Positions 26,201 through 37,452 of a stretch of DNA of 64,000 bases are shown one piece after another. The position numbers were made by a program, and so were the translations under genes. The DNA is from an uncultured Glaciecola sp. (GTDB taxonomy: Bacteria > Pseudomonadota > Gammaproteobacteria > Enterobacterales > Alteromonadaceae). Location: positions 1 to 64,000 of the forward strand of contig CANMCE010000002.1 of NCBI GenBank assembly GCA_947496235.1, read 5' to 3'. How positions within the stretch are numbered: the first letter of the stretch is position 1; every line of letters starts with the position of its first letter. The notes beneath the pieces are model-generated. The model saw only the letters and a list, made by a program, of their open reading frames with translations, ran no database searches and was not told the origin of the DNA.

Positions 26201-26525
26201 ACAACCGATAACCTCTAACCGTCTAATACCGATTTATTAATGTATAGAATAGCCTATAAATGGCGTTATTTCATAGGCTTTCAAGGCTTGATAGGTTATT
26301 TATTCATTCTTTCAATCGAGTCTTATGGCATGGGGGGAGTTACACCTAATTTTAAAAGACGCTGTGAACCCATCCATGGGCGCTCTACGAAATCATCCAT
26401 GATTTCGAAGCTTTTAAAATTAGGTGTAACTCCCCCCATGCCATAACTACCATGATTACCTAGCTTTTAAATTTGGCTATTACTTCTCCACGTCTTTTGC
26501 TATAAAAAGATCACAATATACGAGG
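26201..26525. repeat. Gene-free stretch holding a 36-bp perfect inverted repeat
   Basis: No gene is supported here. Arms at 26323-26358 and 26411-26446 are exact reverse complements over 36 bp. The 52-nt space between them holds two smaller perfect hairpins with apex CC: CCCAT/ATGGG (26369-26380) and CGAAATCAT/ATGATTTCG (26388-26407). Together they would form a cloverleaf in single-stranded DNA or RNA. No T-run follows either arm, so it is not a plain terminator. It may be a small non-coding mobile element or a fold of two REP-like hairpins. Confidence 0.85.
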
Positions 26526-27104
26526 TCAAATCGAAGTTGCGGGTGATTCGAATAGCGCTTGAATCAAGGTATGAATATCTTCTTTACCTTGTTTTAAGTT
26601 GGCTGAGACAGCAAAACTTTGAGTAAGAAAAGTTAATTGTAAGGCTTCTTTTTCCACGTTTAGTTGTGGGCTAAGTTCGCCAGAAATTTGCGCTTTTTCT
26701 AATGTGCCGATTAACTGTTGAGTTAGGTTATCGTAGAAGTGGCGCCCAAGACCTTGAATAGTTTCGCTTTGATGTCCTACTTCCATGAGCATTTTGACGA
26801 GCAAGCAACCATTGGGAGTTATGACCTTTTCATAAGCATTAAAATAACTCGATATTGACTGATAAACTGAGCTTCCTGTACTAAACTGAGAAAACAGCGG
26901 ATTGAGTTTGTGCTCAATGTAGTGGGCGACCAAGGCTTCGAAAAAGCGTATTTTGGTATCAAAGTGTTGATAAAAGGCACGGCGATTAAAGCCCGTTTTT
27001 TCGAGCAAGGTTTGCATATTACAGCCTGCAAAGCCTCGTTCAAGTACAACTGGGAGCGCGTAGTCTAAGACTAGCTCAAGCTGATACTTAGGTTTTTGTG
27101 ACAT
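26526..27104 (-). CDS. TetR family transcription regulator
   Basis: A regulator of about 192 residues. The ATG at 27104 is preferred because GGAGA sits 5 nt upstream (revcomp of 27110-27114) and the protein then begins MSQKPKYQLELVLDYALPVV. The N-terminal helix-turn-helix is NMQTLLEKTGFNRRAFYQHF, typical of TetR, followed by an all-helical ligand-binding domain. The target is not evident: it is followed by the inverted-repeat region and preceded by the aldehyde dehydrogenase gene, which might be its target. Confidence 0.87.
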   Translation of the reverse strand: MSQKPKYQLELVLDYALPVVLERGFAGCNMQTLLEKTGFNRRAFYQHFDTKIRFFEALVAHYIEHKLNPLFSQFSTGSSVYQSISSYFNAYEKVITPNGCLLVKMLMEVGHQSETIQGLGRHFYDNLTQQLIGTLEKAQISGELSPQLNVEKEALQLTFLTQSFAVSANLKQGKEDIHTLIQALFESPATSI

Positions 27105-27214
27105 GTTATCTCCAGCAACCAATAGCATCATTCAAGAATGAATATTCTTATACGCCTTAACACATTTAAAAACAAGTAGAATTTGGGTATTTGATTGTTA
27201 CACCATCATACAAT

Positions 27215-27241
27215 AAAAAACGCTTGGTGAGGCACCAAGCG
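27215..27241 (-). terminator. Intrinsic terminator of the aldehyde dehydrogenase gene
   Basis: CGCTTGGTG (27221-27229) and CACCAAGCG (27233-27241) form a perfect 9-bp stem with a 3-nt loop. On the minus strand it is followed by a run of six T (27220-27215). It lies 35 nt beyond the stop codon. Confidence 0.9.
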
Positions 27242-27276
27242 CGTAGGTTACTACTTTGAGAAATTTTTAGCTCTAG

Positions 27277-28686
27277 TTAATCAGCAATAAAAATAGTCTT
27301 CTCATTGACAAACTCTCGCATCCCAAAACCACCATGTTCTCGGCCATACCCACTGTTTTTCACACCACCAAAAGGCAGATTTGGTTGAGCCAAAGAATAG
27401 CCATTAATGTTCACCATGCCAGTGTCAAACTCGTCTCGAGCAAGTTTTATCGCCTTCTTCTTATCCTTAGTGAAGATACCTCCACCAAGTCCATAACGTG
27501 AATCGTTAGCGATGCGCATAGCGTCTGCGTCACTTTCAGCTTTGATCAGTGAAGCAACCGGGCCAAACAGCTCATCATCGTATGCTGGCATACCTGGTTT
27601 TATATTTTCTAATACCGTGACGGGATAAAACCACCCTGTAGTATCAGGAATTTCCCCTCCTAGTAAAAGATTAGCGCCACTATCTATAGATTCTTTCACT
27701 TGGTTATGAAGTTTATCTCTTAAATCTTCACGAGCCATTGGGCCGAGATCAGTATCTTTAGCCTCTGGGTCTCCAACTTTCAGCGCTTTAAAAGCACTTA
27801 AAAATTGTTGTTTAAATTCGTCATAGACTGAAGCGGAAATGATAAAACGTTTTGCAGCTACACAAGTCTCTCCGTTATTCACAATACGTCCCTGCACACA
27901 AGCCTCTACCGCGGTTTTAATATCAGCGTCTGACAACACCACATAGGCGTCGTTGCTCCCCAATTCTAAGACAGTTTTTTTAGATAGACCAGCAGCCGTT
28001 TCCGCTACTGATTTACCTACTTCATCGCTACCTGTGAAGGTAACACCTCGTACCTTATCGTGTTGAATAAGCGCGCTAGCAGTTTTACCGTCTATAAGTA
28101 ACGAATGGTAGACATGTTTTGGAAAACCCGCGTCCTGATATAATTTTGTAATGAGTTCGGCCATGCCGAAAACATTTTGCGAGTGTTTCATGACAGTTGT
28201 ATTTCCTGCCATAATATTAGCTGCACTGTAACGAATGACTTGATATAGAGGAAAGTTCCAAGGTTGAATACCTAATATGACACCGATCGGCTGAAATGTA
28301 ATTATAGCGGAACCGCCTTCATATTCTCGATCTTCGTCCTTCAATACAGAAGCTCCTTGGTCTGCCGTGTAACGACAAATAGCGGCACAGAGTTCAATTT
28401 CTTGCTTGCCTTGTTCTACAACTTTTCCCATTTCTTTTACCATTAAATTGAGAATAGTGTCAGATTGCTTTTCAATTTCATCAGCTAAGTTATTCATTAG
28501 CCTCTTTCGTTCATCAAAGTCAGTTTTTTTCCACTCTAAAAAGGCTTGGTGTGCAGCATCAACTGCTTCGTTTGCTTCTTGCTCTGTAGCTAGAGTATAT
28601 TCAGCAACCGTTTGTTCTGTCGTTGGATTAATTGTTTTAACTTTATTGGCCACGATAAGTCTCCTATTTTGCATATTGAATTCCAT
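27277..28686 (-). CDS. NAD(P)-dependent aldehyde dehydrogenase (succinate-semialdehyde type)
   Basis: A 469-residue cytosolic enzyme that oxidises an aldehyde to an acid. The catalytic glutamate is in VLELGSNDAYVV, the catalytic cysteine in NNGETCVAAKRF, and the cofactor-binding FTGSDEVGKSVAE is present. The best family match is the YneI/Sad succinate-semialdehyde dehydrogenase group, judged from overall pattern. An ATG four codons in (28674) is an alternative start. A TetR gene lies downstream, beyond the terminator. Confidence 0.85.
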   Translation of the reverse strand: MEFNMQNRRLIVANKVKTINPTTEQTVAEYTLATEQEANEAVDAAHQAFLEWKKTDFDERKRLMNNLADEIEKQSDTILNLMVKEMGKVVEQGKQEIELCAAICRYTADQGASVLKDEDREYEGGSAIITFQPIGVILGIQPWNFPLYQVIRYSAANIMAGNTTVMKHSQNVFGMAELITKLYQDAGFPKHVYHSLLIDGKTASALIQHDKVRGVTFTGSDEVGKSVAETAAGLSKKTVLELGSNDAYVVLSDADIKTAVEACVQGRIVNNGETCVAAKRFIISASVYDEFKQQFLSAFKALKVGDPEAKDTDLGPMAREDLRDKLHNQVKESIDSGANLLLGGEIPDTTGWFYPVTVLENIKPGMPAYDDELFGPVASLIKAESDADAMRIANDSRYGLGGGIFTKDKKKAIKLARDEFDTGMVNINGYSLAQPNLPFGGVKNSGYGREHGGFGMREFVNEKTIFIAD

Positions 28687-28916
28687 TTAGCAAAACAGAG
28701 GCCACAAATTAATACTATAAATTTCAACTGGTTATGTTTTTATTGATGGGGGCGACTAGAATGGTTTACACGGTTTTCATTTATAAGAGTAGTTTTTTCA
28801 CACCTTACTATTCTGTCCTGATTGGATAGATTTTAGGTAAATTGTAGGAAAGCGATCAAATATGACCCTATTTATGGTATAAATTGATAGTTAAATAACA
28901 ACAAGAGAACTAATAC

Positions 28917-30578
28917 GTGAGACAGAAGTTTATTATAACGCTAGTTGCTGTTACTAGCATCCTAGGCTGCACATCTACACAGCCTTCAAACCAAAGCAAC
29001 CCAGCAATTTCATCACCTACTCCAAACATTGAAAATATAAAAGGCCACATGAACTTCTTGGCCGATGATTTACTGGAAGGTCGAGATACAGGCTCTAGAG
29101 GTGCTGAGTTGGCAGCGCTTTATATTGCCAGTGAATTTAAAAAATATGGATTAACCCCTGGCGCTGGGAATGATTCGTTTTTTCAGCGAGTCACCTTTCG
29201 CAAAGCTTTACTTGTCCAAGAGTCACCTTCACTTACTTTCAGTGGCGAACAAACCTTAGCATTGGACTATCCGAGTGACTATATTGTTGGTCCAAGTGCC
29301 GCTAGAGTGGATTCAAAAGTAAATGCTGAACTGGTCTTCGTTGGCTATGGTATTGTGGCGCCTGAATTTGAGCATAATGACTATGCCGATTTAGATGTTG
29401 AAGATAAAGTTGTTGTTATGCTGTCAGGCAAACCTGCCTCTTTTCCGTCTGAAGAAGGTGCTCACGTAGCATCGGGAAGTCAGAAGTCTAAATACGCGGT
29501 TGAGCGCGGTGCAATTGGTATCATCACATTGCAAACCCCTGCCGGTGAAAAAGTTCGTCCCTATCAGACGTCATTGAATTATATTCATACACCAAGAATG
29601 CGTTGGATTGGCGAAGATGGAATCCCCGGCAATGTGCATCCAGAAATTCAAGCCTCTGCATATTTAAGTATGCCCACGGCGAAGAAATTATTTGAAAATG
29701 CCGGCAAAGACTTAGAACAAGTTTATGCGCAATTAGAAAATGATGAAGTACCTGTAGGTTTTGAATTGCCCGTTACAATGGAGTTATCTTATCAGTCGAC
29801 CCATGAAGATTTAACTAGCCCAAATGTGGCTGGTGTGTTGCCAGGTTCAGATCCTGAATTGGCAGATGAGTTTGTAGTGTTTACTGCGCACTATGATCAT
29901 ATCGGTATTTCAAAATCGGTTGAAAAAGATCGTATTAATAATGGCGCTATGGATAATGCCACAGGTACTTCAGTATTGATGGAAACTGCGCGTATGTTTT
30001 CAACCCTAGCTGAAGCGCCCAAACGTTCAATTTTGTTCTTGGCGGTAACAGGGGAAGAAAAAGGTCTGTTAGGTGCTGATTATTATGCACAAAACCCAAG
30101 TGTTGAGGGTGAGATGGTAGCCAATGTGAATTTAGACATGCCGCTACTAACTTATGAATCAGCTGACGTTATTGCTTTTGGTGCTGCGCACAGTACCATG
30201 GGTAAATCTGTAGAAAATGCAGTAGCAAATGCTGGCATTAGCCTTAGCCCAGATCCATGGCCAGAATTGAATTTGTTTACTCGTTCAGATCATTACGCCT
30301 TTGTAAAACAAGGCATTCCAGCGGTCTTTTTGGTAACGGGAATAGAGTCAAAAACCCCAGGCATTGAGGGTGATAAGGTATTGAGTAATTTCCTGAAAAC
30401 TAATTATCATCGCCCTTCAGACGATCTCAGCCAAGCCTTTGTGTGGCCTGCGGCGAAAACCTTTGCTCAAGTAAATTTTGAAATCGGTCTGGAGCTTGCC
30501 CAACAAGAAGCAAGACCTGCTTGGTATAAAGAGAGTTTCTTTGGAAAGACCTTTGGTAAGGTGTTTGTTCAAGAATAA
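28917..30578 (+). CDS. M28 family metallopeptidase lipoprotein
   Basis: A 553-residue exported peptidase. The GTG start at 28917 gives a lipoprotein signal with lipobox SILGC (Cys18). A protease-associated (PA) domain is inserted in the first half (about 125-260). The M28 zinc ligands are visible in order: H in TAHYDHIG, D in MDNATGTS, the catalytic E and ligand E in GEEKGLLG, D in NVNLDMP, and H in RSDHYAF. It is likely an aminopeptidase facing the periplasm or the cell surface. AAGAGAA lies upstream of the start. Confidence 0.92.
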   Translation: MRQKFIITLVAVTSILGCTSTQPSNQSNPAISSPTPNIENIKGHMNFLADDLLEGRDTGSRGAELAALYIASEFKKYGLTPGAGNDSFFQRVTFRKALLVQESPSLTFSGEQTLALDYPSDYIVGPSAARVDSKVNAELVFVGYGIVAPEFEHNDYADLDVEDKVVVMLSGKPASFPSEEGAHVASGSQKSKYAVERGAIGIITLQTPAGEKVRPYQTSLNYIHTPRMRWIGEDGIPGNVHPEIQASAYLSMPTAKKLFENAGKDLEQVYAQLENDEVPVGFELPVTMELSYQSTHEDLTSPNVAGVLPGSDPELADEFVVFTAHYDHIGISKSVEKDRINNGAMDNATGTSVLMETARMFSTLAEAPKRSILFLAVTGEEKGLLGADYYAQNPSVEGEMVANVNLDMPLLTYESADVIAFGAAHSTMGKSVENAVANAGISLSPDPWPELNLFTRSDHYAFVKQGIPAVFLVTGIESKTPGIEGDKVLSNFLKTNYHRPSDDLSQAFVWPAAKTFAQVNFEIGLELAQQEARPAWYKESFFGKTFGKVFVQE

Positions 30579-30591
30579 AGGTATTGATAAT

Positions 30592-30630
30592 AAAAAGGCG
30601 TTTTTGAGATTTTATCAAAACGCCTTTTTT
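30592..30630. terminator. Bidirectional intrinsic terminator
   Basis: AAAAGGCGTTTT (30593-30604) pairs with AAAACGCCTTTT (30617-30628), followed by further T on the plus strand and preceded by A on the left so that the minus strand also ends in T. It lies between the convergent M28 peptidase and slmA genes. Confidence 0.9.
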
Positions 30631-30635
30631 ATAGT

Positions 30636-31223
30636 TTAGAAATACTTAGTTTTAAACGCCATCCAATGCTCACCAAATTCGTGAGTCGGCTTACGATTGA
30701 ATTTGCTGCGAATAAATTGATTAATACGTCCATCGACAAAACAAACTAGAATATTGGCTAAAACGGCTTCATTGATAACGGCCTCTTTACCTTCTCTTAG
30801 TTTTCTTTCTCGTAAAACCTGCTTAATTTGTACTTCGACACGATCGAATAACTGAGCTACACGCTCTCTCAAACGTTCTTGTTCACCGGTCAATGCATCT
30901 CCATTTAGGATACGCGTAATTCCGGGATTTTTCTCAGCAAATCCAAGTAATAAATGTAAAATCAATTGGCAGCGGTTGGCTGCGTCTTTTTCTTCAGCAA
31001 TAATTTTATTTATACGAGAGAAAATAGTTTCTTCAATAAATTCAATTAATCCTTCAAACATGCGAGCTTTTGAGGGAAAGTGACGATAAAGAGCAGCTTC
31101 TGAAACGCCTACTTCTTCGGCTAACTTAGCCGTGGTAATACGTTGTCCATTGTTAGTTTCTAACATGCCAGCTAATGCTTGTAAGATTTGCGCCTTGCGA
31201 TTAGGCTTTTTTGTTGCGGGCAT
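30636..31223 (-). CDS. slmA: Nucleoid occlusion factor SlmA
   Basis: A 195-residue TetR-fold protein that blocks FtsZ ring assembly over the chromosome. The helix-turn-helix is [21 protein letters not shown] and the pattern [13 protein letters not shown] followed by [19 protein letters not shown] is typical of SlmA. The position just downstream of coaBC (17 nt between the genes) is the usual gammaproteobacterial arrangement. Confidence 0.95.
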   Translation of the reverse strand: MPATKKPNRKAQILQALAGMLETNNGQRITTAKLAEEVGVSEAALYRHFPSKARMFEGLIEFIEETIFSRINKIIAEEKDAANRCQLILHLLLGFAEKNPGITRILNGDALTGEQERLRERVAQLFDRVEVQIKQVLRERKLREGKEAVINEAVLANILVCFVDGRINQFIRSKFNRKPTHEFGEHWMAFKTKYF

Positions 31224-31240
31224 AGCTTGTTCCCTACTTC

Positions 31241-32470
31241 TTATATAAGTTGTTCTTTATAATGTTTGTATTCTTGATAAACAAGATTCAATAGCTTGCC
31301 AGCAAGTGAGCGCTTACTTTGTTGTTTTAATTGGTACTCATTGTCAGCAGTTAAAACTATAAGCGCATTTTCATCAGAATTAAAGCCTAATTCTGGGTTA
31401 GATACATCATTTGCTGCAATCATATTCAGTTTTTTTCGGCGCAGCTTATCTTTTGCATAATCTTTAACATTCTGAGTTTCCGCCGCAAAGCCTAAAGTAA
31501 AAGGCGGATTTTTTCGGCCTGCAACCGTTTTTAAAATATCTGGATTTTGAATCAAGGTAAGTTGCATGGGGTCATCAGATTTCTTTTTGATTTTTTCATC
31601 GCTCACAGATTCAACGCGGTAGTCAGCCACTGCCGCACAAGCAATAAAAATATCTTGTTGCTCTATGCTGTCATTAACCCGTGCTAGCATGTCTTGCGCT
31701 GTGATGACGTTAAGCGTATTTACGTTTTCCGGCGGTTGGATATTTACCGGACCTGATACTAAGGTTACTTCTGCCCCCATCTGAGCTGCCGCCTCTGCCA
31801 GCGCATAGCCCATCTTACCTGAGCTATGGTTGCTGATATATCTCACTGGATCTATGATTTCGCGCGTTGGCCCAGCGGTAATCATAATTTTGATTCCAGA
31901 TAGTTCGTTTGAAGGTGATTCTTGTAAACCAACAAAACTCACCACAGATTGCACTATCTCATCAGGTTCAAGCATGCGACCGAATCCTACGTCGCCACAA
32001 GCTTGCTCTCCTGATGCAGGACCTAATTGAAGGGCTTTTCTATCAAGCAAACGTTGCATATTTTCTTGGGTCACTTGCGCAGCCCACATTTGTTGATTCA
32101 TCGCTGGAGCGATAAGCAATGGAGCGGTTGTTGCTAACGCTAGAGTGGTTAACAAATCGTCGGCAAACCCATTTGCTAGTTTTGCTATGGTATTCGCAGT
32201 CGCGGGCGCTATTAGAAAAACATCTGCCCATTTGGCTAATTCGATATGACCCATTCCAAGTTCAGCGTCTTCATCAAGTAAGTTGGTGCTAACTTTGTTT
32301 CCTGATACTGCTTGTAATGACAGGCTTGAAACAAAGTGACTGGCAGACGCTGTCAGTACAACGCGTACATTTGCTCCTTGCGCTTTTAATTTTCTGACTA
32401 AATCTGGTGTTTTGTACGCAGCAATGCCGCCGCAGATACCTAATAAAACGTTCTTTTGTACAAGTTGCAT
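31241..32470 (-). CDS. coaBC: Bifunctional phosphopantothenoylcysteine synthetase/decarboxylase (CoaBC)
   Basis: A 409-residue enzyme for two steps of coenzyme A synthesis. The N-terminal flavoprotein decarboxylase (CoaC) has [15 protein letters not shown] and the active-site PAMNQQMW. The C-terminal synthetase (CoaB) has [27 protein letters not shown] and the lysine-rich KIKKK stretch. Divergent from radC, as in many gammaproteobacteria. coaD, another CoA gene, lies about 4.4 kb away. Confidence 0.96.
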   Translation of the reverse strand: MQLVQKNVLLGICGGIAAYKTPDLVRKLKAQGANVRVVLTASASHFVSSLSLQAVSGNKVSTNLLDEDAELGMGHIELAKWADVFLIAPATANTIAKLANGFADDLLTTLALATTAPLLIAPAMNQQMWAAQVTQENMQRLLDRKALQLGPASGEQACGDVGFGRMLEPDEIVQSVVSFVGLQESPSNELSGIKIMITAGPTREIIDPVRYISNHSSGKMGYALAEAAAQMGAEVTLVSGPVNIQPPENVNTLNVITAQDMLARVNDSIEQQDIFIACAAVADYRVESVSDEKIKKKSDDPMQLTLIQNPDILKTVAGRKNPPFTLGFAAETQNVKDYAKDKLRRKKLNMIAANDVSNPELGFNSDENALIVLTADNEYQLKQQSKRSLAGKLLNLVYQEYKHYKEQLI

Positions 32471-32551
32471 AATTTTCTAAATCAGGTTCAATAAAGGTTA
32501 GGGAACGGAATCTCTTTCATCATTAAAACATTGTTATTCAAGGAAGGAAAC

Positions 32552-33226
32552 ATGAAAATTATGCATTGGCCTGAGCAAGAGCGGCCGCGGGAGAAGCTTC
32601 TGCATTTTGGGGCAAGTACATTAAGCGATGCAGAACTCTTAGCCATATTCATACAAACAGGCACCAAAGACGCGAATGCGGTTAACTTAGCAAGAGAAGC
32701 CTTGTCATCTTTTGGTTCGATTCGGCAATTACTCAATGCGCCTAAACAAAAGTTATTAAAAGCCAAGGGCTTTGGTATCGCTCGCTATGTTCTGTTACAG
32801 GCTTGCGTTGAACTTAATCGTCGTTCAATGACAGAACAAATGGTGCGAGAACATAGCTTTACTAGGGCCGAAGATGCATCCAAATTTCTTCTACAACACT
32901 TACGAGATAAATCAAAAGAGGTTTTTTCAGTAATAATGTTGGATTCTCAACATCAATTGATTGCTAATCGAGAAATGTTTTCCGGCACCATAAACAGTGC
33001 AGCCGTTTATCCGAGAGAAATCGTGAAGCAAGCCCTAGAAGATAATGCCGCGGCTGTTATATTAGCGCATAATCATCCATCAGGTTTACCAGAACCGAGT
33101 CAGGCGGATCGATACATAACCAAAAAGATAGTAGAAGCATTGGCATTAATTGATGTAACAGTGCTTGATCACTTTGTTATTGGCGATGGAACTGCGGTAT
33201 CATTCGCCCAGCGTGGTTACTTATAA
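32552..33226 (+). CDS. radC: RadC family JAMM protein
   Basis: A 224-residue protein from ATG 32552 with AAGGAAGG just upstream; the longer frame from 32531 uses a TTG with no advantage. The C-terminal JAMM/MPN metal site reads HNHPSGLPEPSQAD. An N-terminal helix-hairpin-helix-like region (LLKAKGFGIARYVLLQA) is present. RadC was named for DNA repair, but its biochemical role remains unsettled. Divergent from coaBC. Confidence 0.93.
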   Translation: MKIMHWPEQERPREKLLHFGASTLSDAELLAIFIQTGTKDANAVNLAREALSSFGSIRQLLNAPKQKLLKAKGFGIARYVLLQACVELNRRSMTEQMVREHSFTRAEDASKFLLQHLRDKSKEVFSVIMLDSQHQLIANREMFSGTINSAAVYPREIVKQALEDNAAAVILAHNHPSGLPEPSQADRYITKKIVEALALIDVTVLDHFVIGDGTAVSFAQRGYL

Positions 33227-33255
33227 AAACTTAAACTATTACGTCAACGGACTCT

Positions 33256-34017
33256 ATGACACCAGTATTTCTAATTAATTTAGACAGATCTCCAGATAGA
33301 TACGCTTTCTCAGCAAAACAGTTGGGAGAATATAGTATTGCGTTTCAAAGGATACAAGCAGTTGATGGTGTATCCCCCTTACCAAATAAATTCGATAATA
33401 TTATAGCCGATGATTTTAGTGGCTATTATAAGAAGCTTTCAAATGCCGAATTAGGTTGTTATTTAAGTCACAAGAATTGCTGGGAAATTATTGTTAAGCA
33501 AAATATCGAGTATGCGATTGTTTTAGAAGACGACTTTTTATTAACAGAAAGTTTTCCCGCTGTGGTACAGCAGCTTTCAAATTTGCCAATAGAATGGGAC
33601 TGTTTAAAACTAGCGGAACATCCAGCAAAGCGACATGCTGTTTTTGAGTTGCCTTTTCAACAGTGGCAATTAGTGGTTTACAACAAAGTACCAGCTAGAA
33701 CGGGTGCATATGCTATTAGTCTTTCAGGCGCAAAAAAAATGTTAGCCCATGCAGAAAAGGTGGCACGACCTGTTGATATCGATTTTCAATATTGGTGGGA
33801 GATGCAGTTAGATATTTTTGGACTAAAACCTTACCCTGTTCTAATTGATACAAATAAAGAAAGTACTATTGATAATAACGGTAAAGGTCGTAAAAAGGCT
33901 GAGAAAAGCTTTTACAAGCAAGTGCGCCAAAAACTAGCATTTACTACTCAAAATATAATAAAAACAAACCAACGTGTTCGAGCTTTAAAGCAAAAATACC
34001 CTGATGGTAAGAAGTAA
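33256..34017 (+). CDS. Glycosyltransferase family 25
   Basis: A 253-residue cytosolic sugar transferase. The family 25 opening VFLINLDRSPDRYAFSAKQL and the acidic LEDDF motif near residue 92 are clear. GT25 enzymes add sugars to lipooligosaccharide or lipopolysaccharide. It is followed after 2 nt by a GT2 gene and is likely co-transcribed with it. The sugar and acceptor cannot be deduced. Confidence 0.88.
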   Translation: MTPVFLINLDRSPDRYAFSAKQLGEYSIAFQRIQAVDGVSPLPNKFDNIIADDFSGYYKKLSNAELGCYLSHKNCWEIIVKQNIEYAIVLEDDFLLTESFPAVVQQLSNLPIEWDCLKLAEHPAKRHAVFELPFQQWQLVVYNKVPARTGAYAISLSGAKKMLAHAEKVARPVDIDFQYWWEMQLDIFGLKPYPVLIDTNKESTIDNNGKGRKKAEKSFYKQVRQKLAFTTQNIIKTNQRVRALKQKYPDGKK

Positions 34018-34019
34018 AT

Positions 34020-34850
34020 ATGAAACAGACTCCCACACTCGTAAGCGTAATTTTTTCAACCTATAACTCCATCAATTGGATGATGAAAACGCTTTGGGGT
34101 CTTCATTACCAAGAATTCCAGAATTTTGAAATTATCATTGCGGATGACGGTTCAACAGAAGAAACCAAAGAAGCTATTGATAGGTTTAAAGCTGAAACTG
34201 GTCGCGAAGTGAAGCATGTTTGGCAACCAGATCATGGATTTCAAAAAACTAAAATTCTTAATAAGGCCCTCGTAGAAAGCAAAGGCGATTATATAGTGTT
34301 TACAGATGGAGACTGTATACTACGTAAAGATTTCCTTGCCGTGCATGTTTCATTAGCCGAACCAGGATACTTTTTGTCAGGTGGGTATTTTAAATTGCCA
34401 ATGGAAACTAGTGAGAAGATTACTCGCGAAGAAATAGCAAATGGGAAGGCCTTTGAACTCGAGTGGCTGTTAGCAAATGGACTCAAAAAAACGCATAAAA
34501 CTATGAAACTGAGTGCAAAGGGACTAAAAGCAAAGCTATTAAATTCTCTAACCCCAACCAAGGCAACTTGGAATGGCCATAACGTATCTGGTTGGCGCGA
34601 AGATATTTTTAAAGCCAATGGGTTTGATGAACGCATGCAATATGGTGGTGAAGATAGGGAATTGGGAGAGCGTTTGTTTAATGCAGGTATAAAATCTAAA
34701 CAAATTCGATATTCTGCAATTTGTATACATTTAGATCATGCCAGAGGTTATGTGACTCAGGAAATGCGTGATAAAAACGCGGCGATTCGTAAAACAACAA
34801 AGCAGCAAAGACTAACAAGAACCCCTTACGGGATCGAAAAAGATCAGTAA
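34020..34850 (+). CDS. Glycosyltransferase family 2
   Basis: A 276-residue GT-A fold transferase. SVIFSTYNSINWM opens the fold, ADDGSTEETKEAI holds the nucleotide-binding aspartates, FTDGDCILRKDFL carries the DxD motif, and a C-terminal galactosyltransferase-like segment reads FDERMQYGGEDRELGERL. It probably extends a cell-surface glycan. It begins 3 nt after the GT25 gene. Confidence 0.88.
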   Translation: MKQTPTLVSVIFSTYNSINWMMKTLWGLHYQEFQNFEIIIADDGSTEETKEAIDRFKAETGREVKHVWQPDHGFQKTKILNKALVESKGDYIVFTDGDCILRKDFLAVHVSLAEPGYFLSGGYFKLPMETSEKITREEIANGKAFELEWLLANGLKKTHKTMKLSAKGLKAKLLNSLTPTKATWNGHNVSGWREDIFKANGFDERMQYGGEDRELGERLFNAGIKSKQIRYSAICIHLDHARGYVTQEMRDKNAAIRKTTKQQRLTRTPYGIEKDQ

Positions 34851-34865
34851 TTTTTCCAATTTGAG

Positions 34866-34894
34866 TTGTTTTTTTGTGCTAATTACTGTATAAA
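34866..34894 (+). promoter_or_regulatory. Sigma-70-like promoter of rpmB-rpmG
   Basis: TTGTTT (34866-34871) and TATAAA (34889-34894) are separated by 17 nt, close to the sigma-70 consensus. They are about 90 nt upstream of the rpmB ATG and directly follow the GT2 gene. Confidence 0.6.
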
Positions 34895-34983
34895 GTGCGC
34901 CCTCATATTTAATAGCGTTTATAAGCAAGTTAGATGTTTGCTAAAAAATAAACAGCAAGGTTAGTTGTTCTGGAGACAAAGAA

Positions 34984-35220
34984 ATGTCAAGAGTATGTGT
35001 AGTAACTGGAAAACGTCCAGTTGTAGGAAACAACCGTTCGCACGCGAAAAACGCAACGCGTCGTCGTTTCTTACCAAATTTACAAACCCACCGTTTTTGG
35101 GTTGAAAGCGAAAACCGTTTCGTAAAACTTCGTATATCTACTAAAGGTATGCGCGTTATAGATAAAAAAGGTATTGATGCAGTATTGTCTGACATCCGTG
35201 CTCGTGGTGAGAAGGTTTAA
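34984..35220 (+). CDS. rpmB: Ribosomal protein L28
   Basis: A 78-residue basic protein of the large ribosomal subunit. [20 protein letters not shown] and [15 protein letters not shown] match L28. GGAG lies 11 nt before the start. First gene of the rpmB-rpmG operon, with rpmG 11 nt downstream. Confidence 0.98.
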   Translation: MSRVCVVTGKRPVVGNNRSHAKNATRRRFLPNLQTHRFWVESENRFVKLRISTKGMRVIDKKGIDAVLSDIRARGEKV

Positions 35221-35231
35221 GGAATATATTC

Positions 35232-35387
35232 ATGCGTGATAAAATCAAATTAGTATCATCTGCTGGCACTGGATTCTACTACACCACAGATAAAAACAAG
35301 CGTAACATGCCTGGCAAAATGGAGATCAAAAAATATGATCCTAAAGTGCGCAAACATGTTATGTTCAAGGAAGCAAAAATTAAGTAA
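35232..35387 (+). CDS. rpmG: Ribosomal protein L33
   Basis: A 51-residue large-subunit protein. It begins [17 protein letters not shown] and ends [11 protein letters not shown], a full-length L33 of the type without the four zinc-binding cysteines. It is preceded by AAGGAA. Co-transcribed with rpmB and followed by a terminator. Confidence 0.98.
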   Translation: MRDKIKLVSSAGTGFYYTTDKNKRNMPGKMEIKKYDPKVRKHVMFKEAKIK

Positions 35388-35430
35388 GGCTAGGCCTTCA
35401 CTCGTTTAGAGTGGTTTTGTCTCCATTTAA

Positions 35431-35454
35431 AACCCTGCTTTGGCGGGGTTTTTT
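35431..35454 (+). terminator. rpmB-rpmG intrinsic terminator
   Basis: AACCCTGC (35431-35438) pairs with GCGGGGTT (35443-35450) around a TTTG loop, with one G-T wobble, and is followed by a T-run. Confidence 0.9.
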
Positions 35455-35512
35455 GGTTTTTGCCTCAGATTATTTTAAGATATTAAAGCTATCGATTTGT
35501 TTGAGAAATTAA

Positions 35513-35989
35513 ATGCGTAAACTATCCCAGAAAGCTTGGAACAATGTATTGATTTTTTCCATGTTGATTCTAATTGTTATCTTCAATTGGGAGCGTTTTT
35601 TCGGGATTGCGACCAATGATCGTATGCAACTAGTGCCCACAGGTTCAGTTGTATTGAGCATGCAAATAGATCAAGTGGTATTTGAACGCATCGGCACCAG
35701 TTGGCGAGTAAATGCACCCAAACAAGCCTTATCACCTGACTTGGATACTAACGCCATAGAAGACATGGTAAAAATGTGGCAGTCGGCGACTATCAAGCAA
35801 CCTGATGTAGAAATTGATAAGTCTAGCCTATTTCCTTTAGATCATGTGGTTACCTTATTTGTGTCGGGAGAAGGCACCCCTTTGGTCTATTCGTTCAAAA
35901 CCCTAAATGAGCAAGTATATGTCATTTATGATGCTCGATATTATGTATTAGACTTCCCAAGCCTTGAGCAGTTAGTTCCGCAACCTTAG
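35513..35989 (+). CDS. Conserved membrane-anchored protein of unknown function
   Basis: A 158-residue protein with a single N-terminal membrane segment (about 11-28, WNNVLIFSMLILIVIFNW) and a soluble, probably periplasmic, domain rich in beta strands. No family was recognised with confidence. It starts about 60 nt after the rpmG terminator and ends 8 nt before mutM, so it is likely transcribed with mutM. Confidence 0.8.
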   Translation: MRKLSQKAWNNVLIFSMLILIVIFNWERFFGIATNDRMQLVPTGSVVLSMQIDQVVFERIGTSWRVNAPKQALSPDLDTNAIEDMVKMWQSATIKQPDVEIDKSSLFPLDHVVTLFVSGEGTPLVYSFKTLNEQVYVIYDARYYVLDFPSLEQLVPQP

Positions 35990-35997
35990 AGATAAAA

Positions 35998-37310
<1,313 letters not shown>

Positions 37311-37452
37311 TTAACACATTCCATTCGCCATGCAGTAAACGAGAAATCCTGTTGAAAAGCAAACTTATTCAAAAAAAAATGTAGCTAAACTTATTTTAAG
37401 CTATGATCGGGCTATTGGATCTAACGATTTTACAATTTACTTCACGGACAAG

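Noticed and set aside
26240-26446. 68-codon ORF across the inverted repeat
   Set aside because: The frame is a by-product of the repeat and has no ribosome site or conserved protein features.
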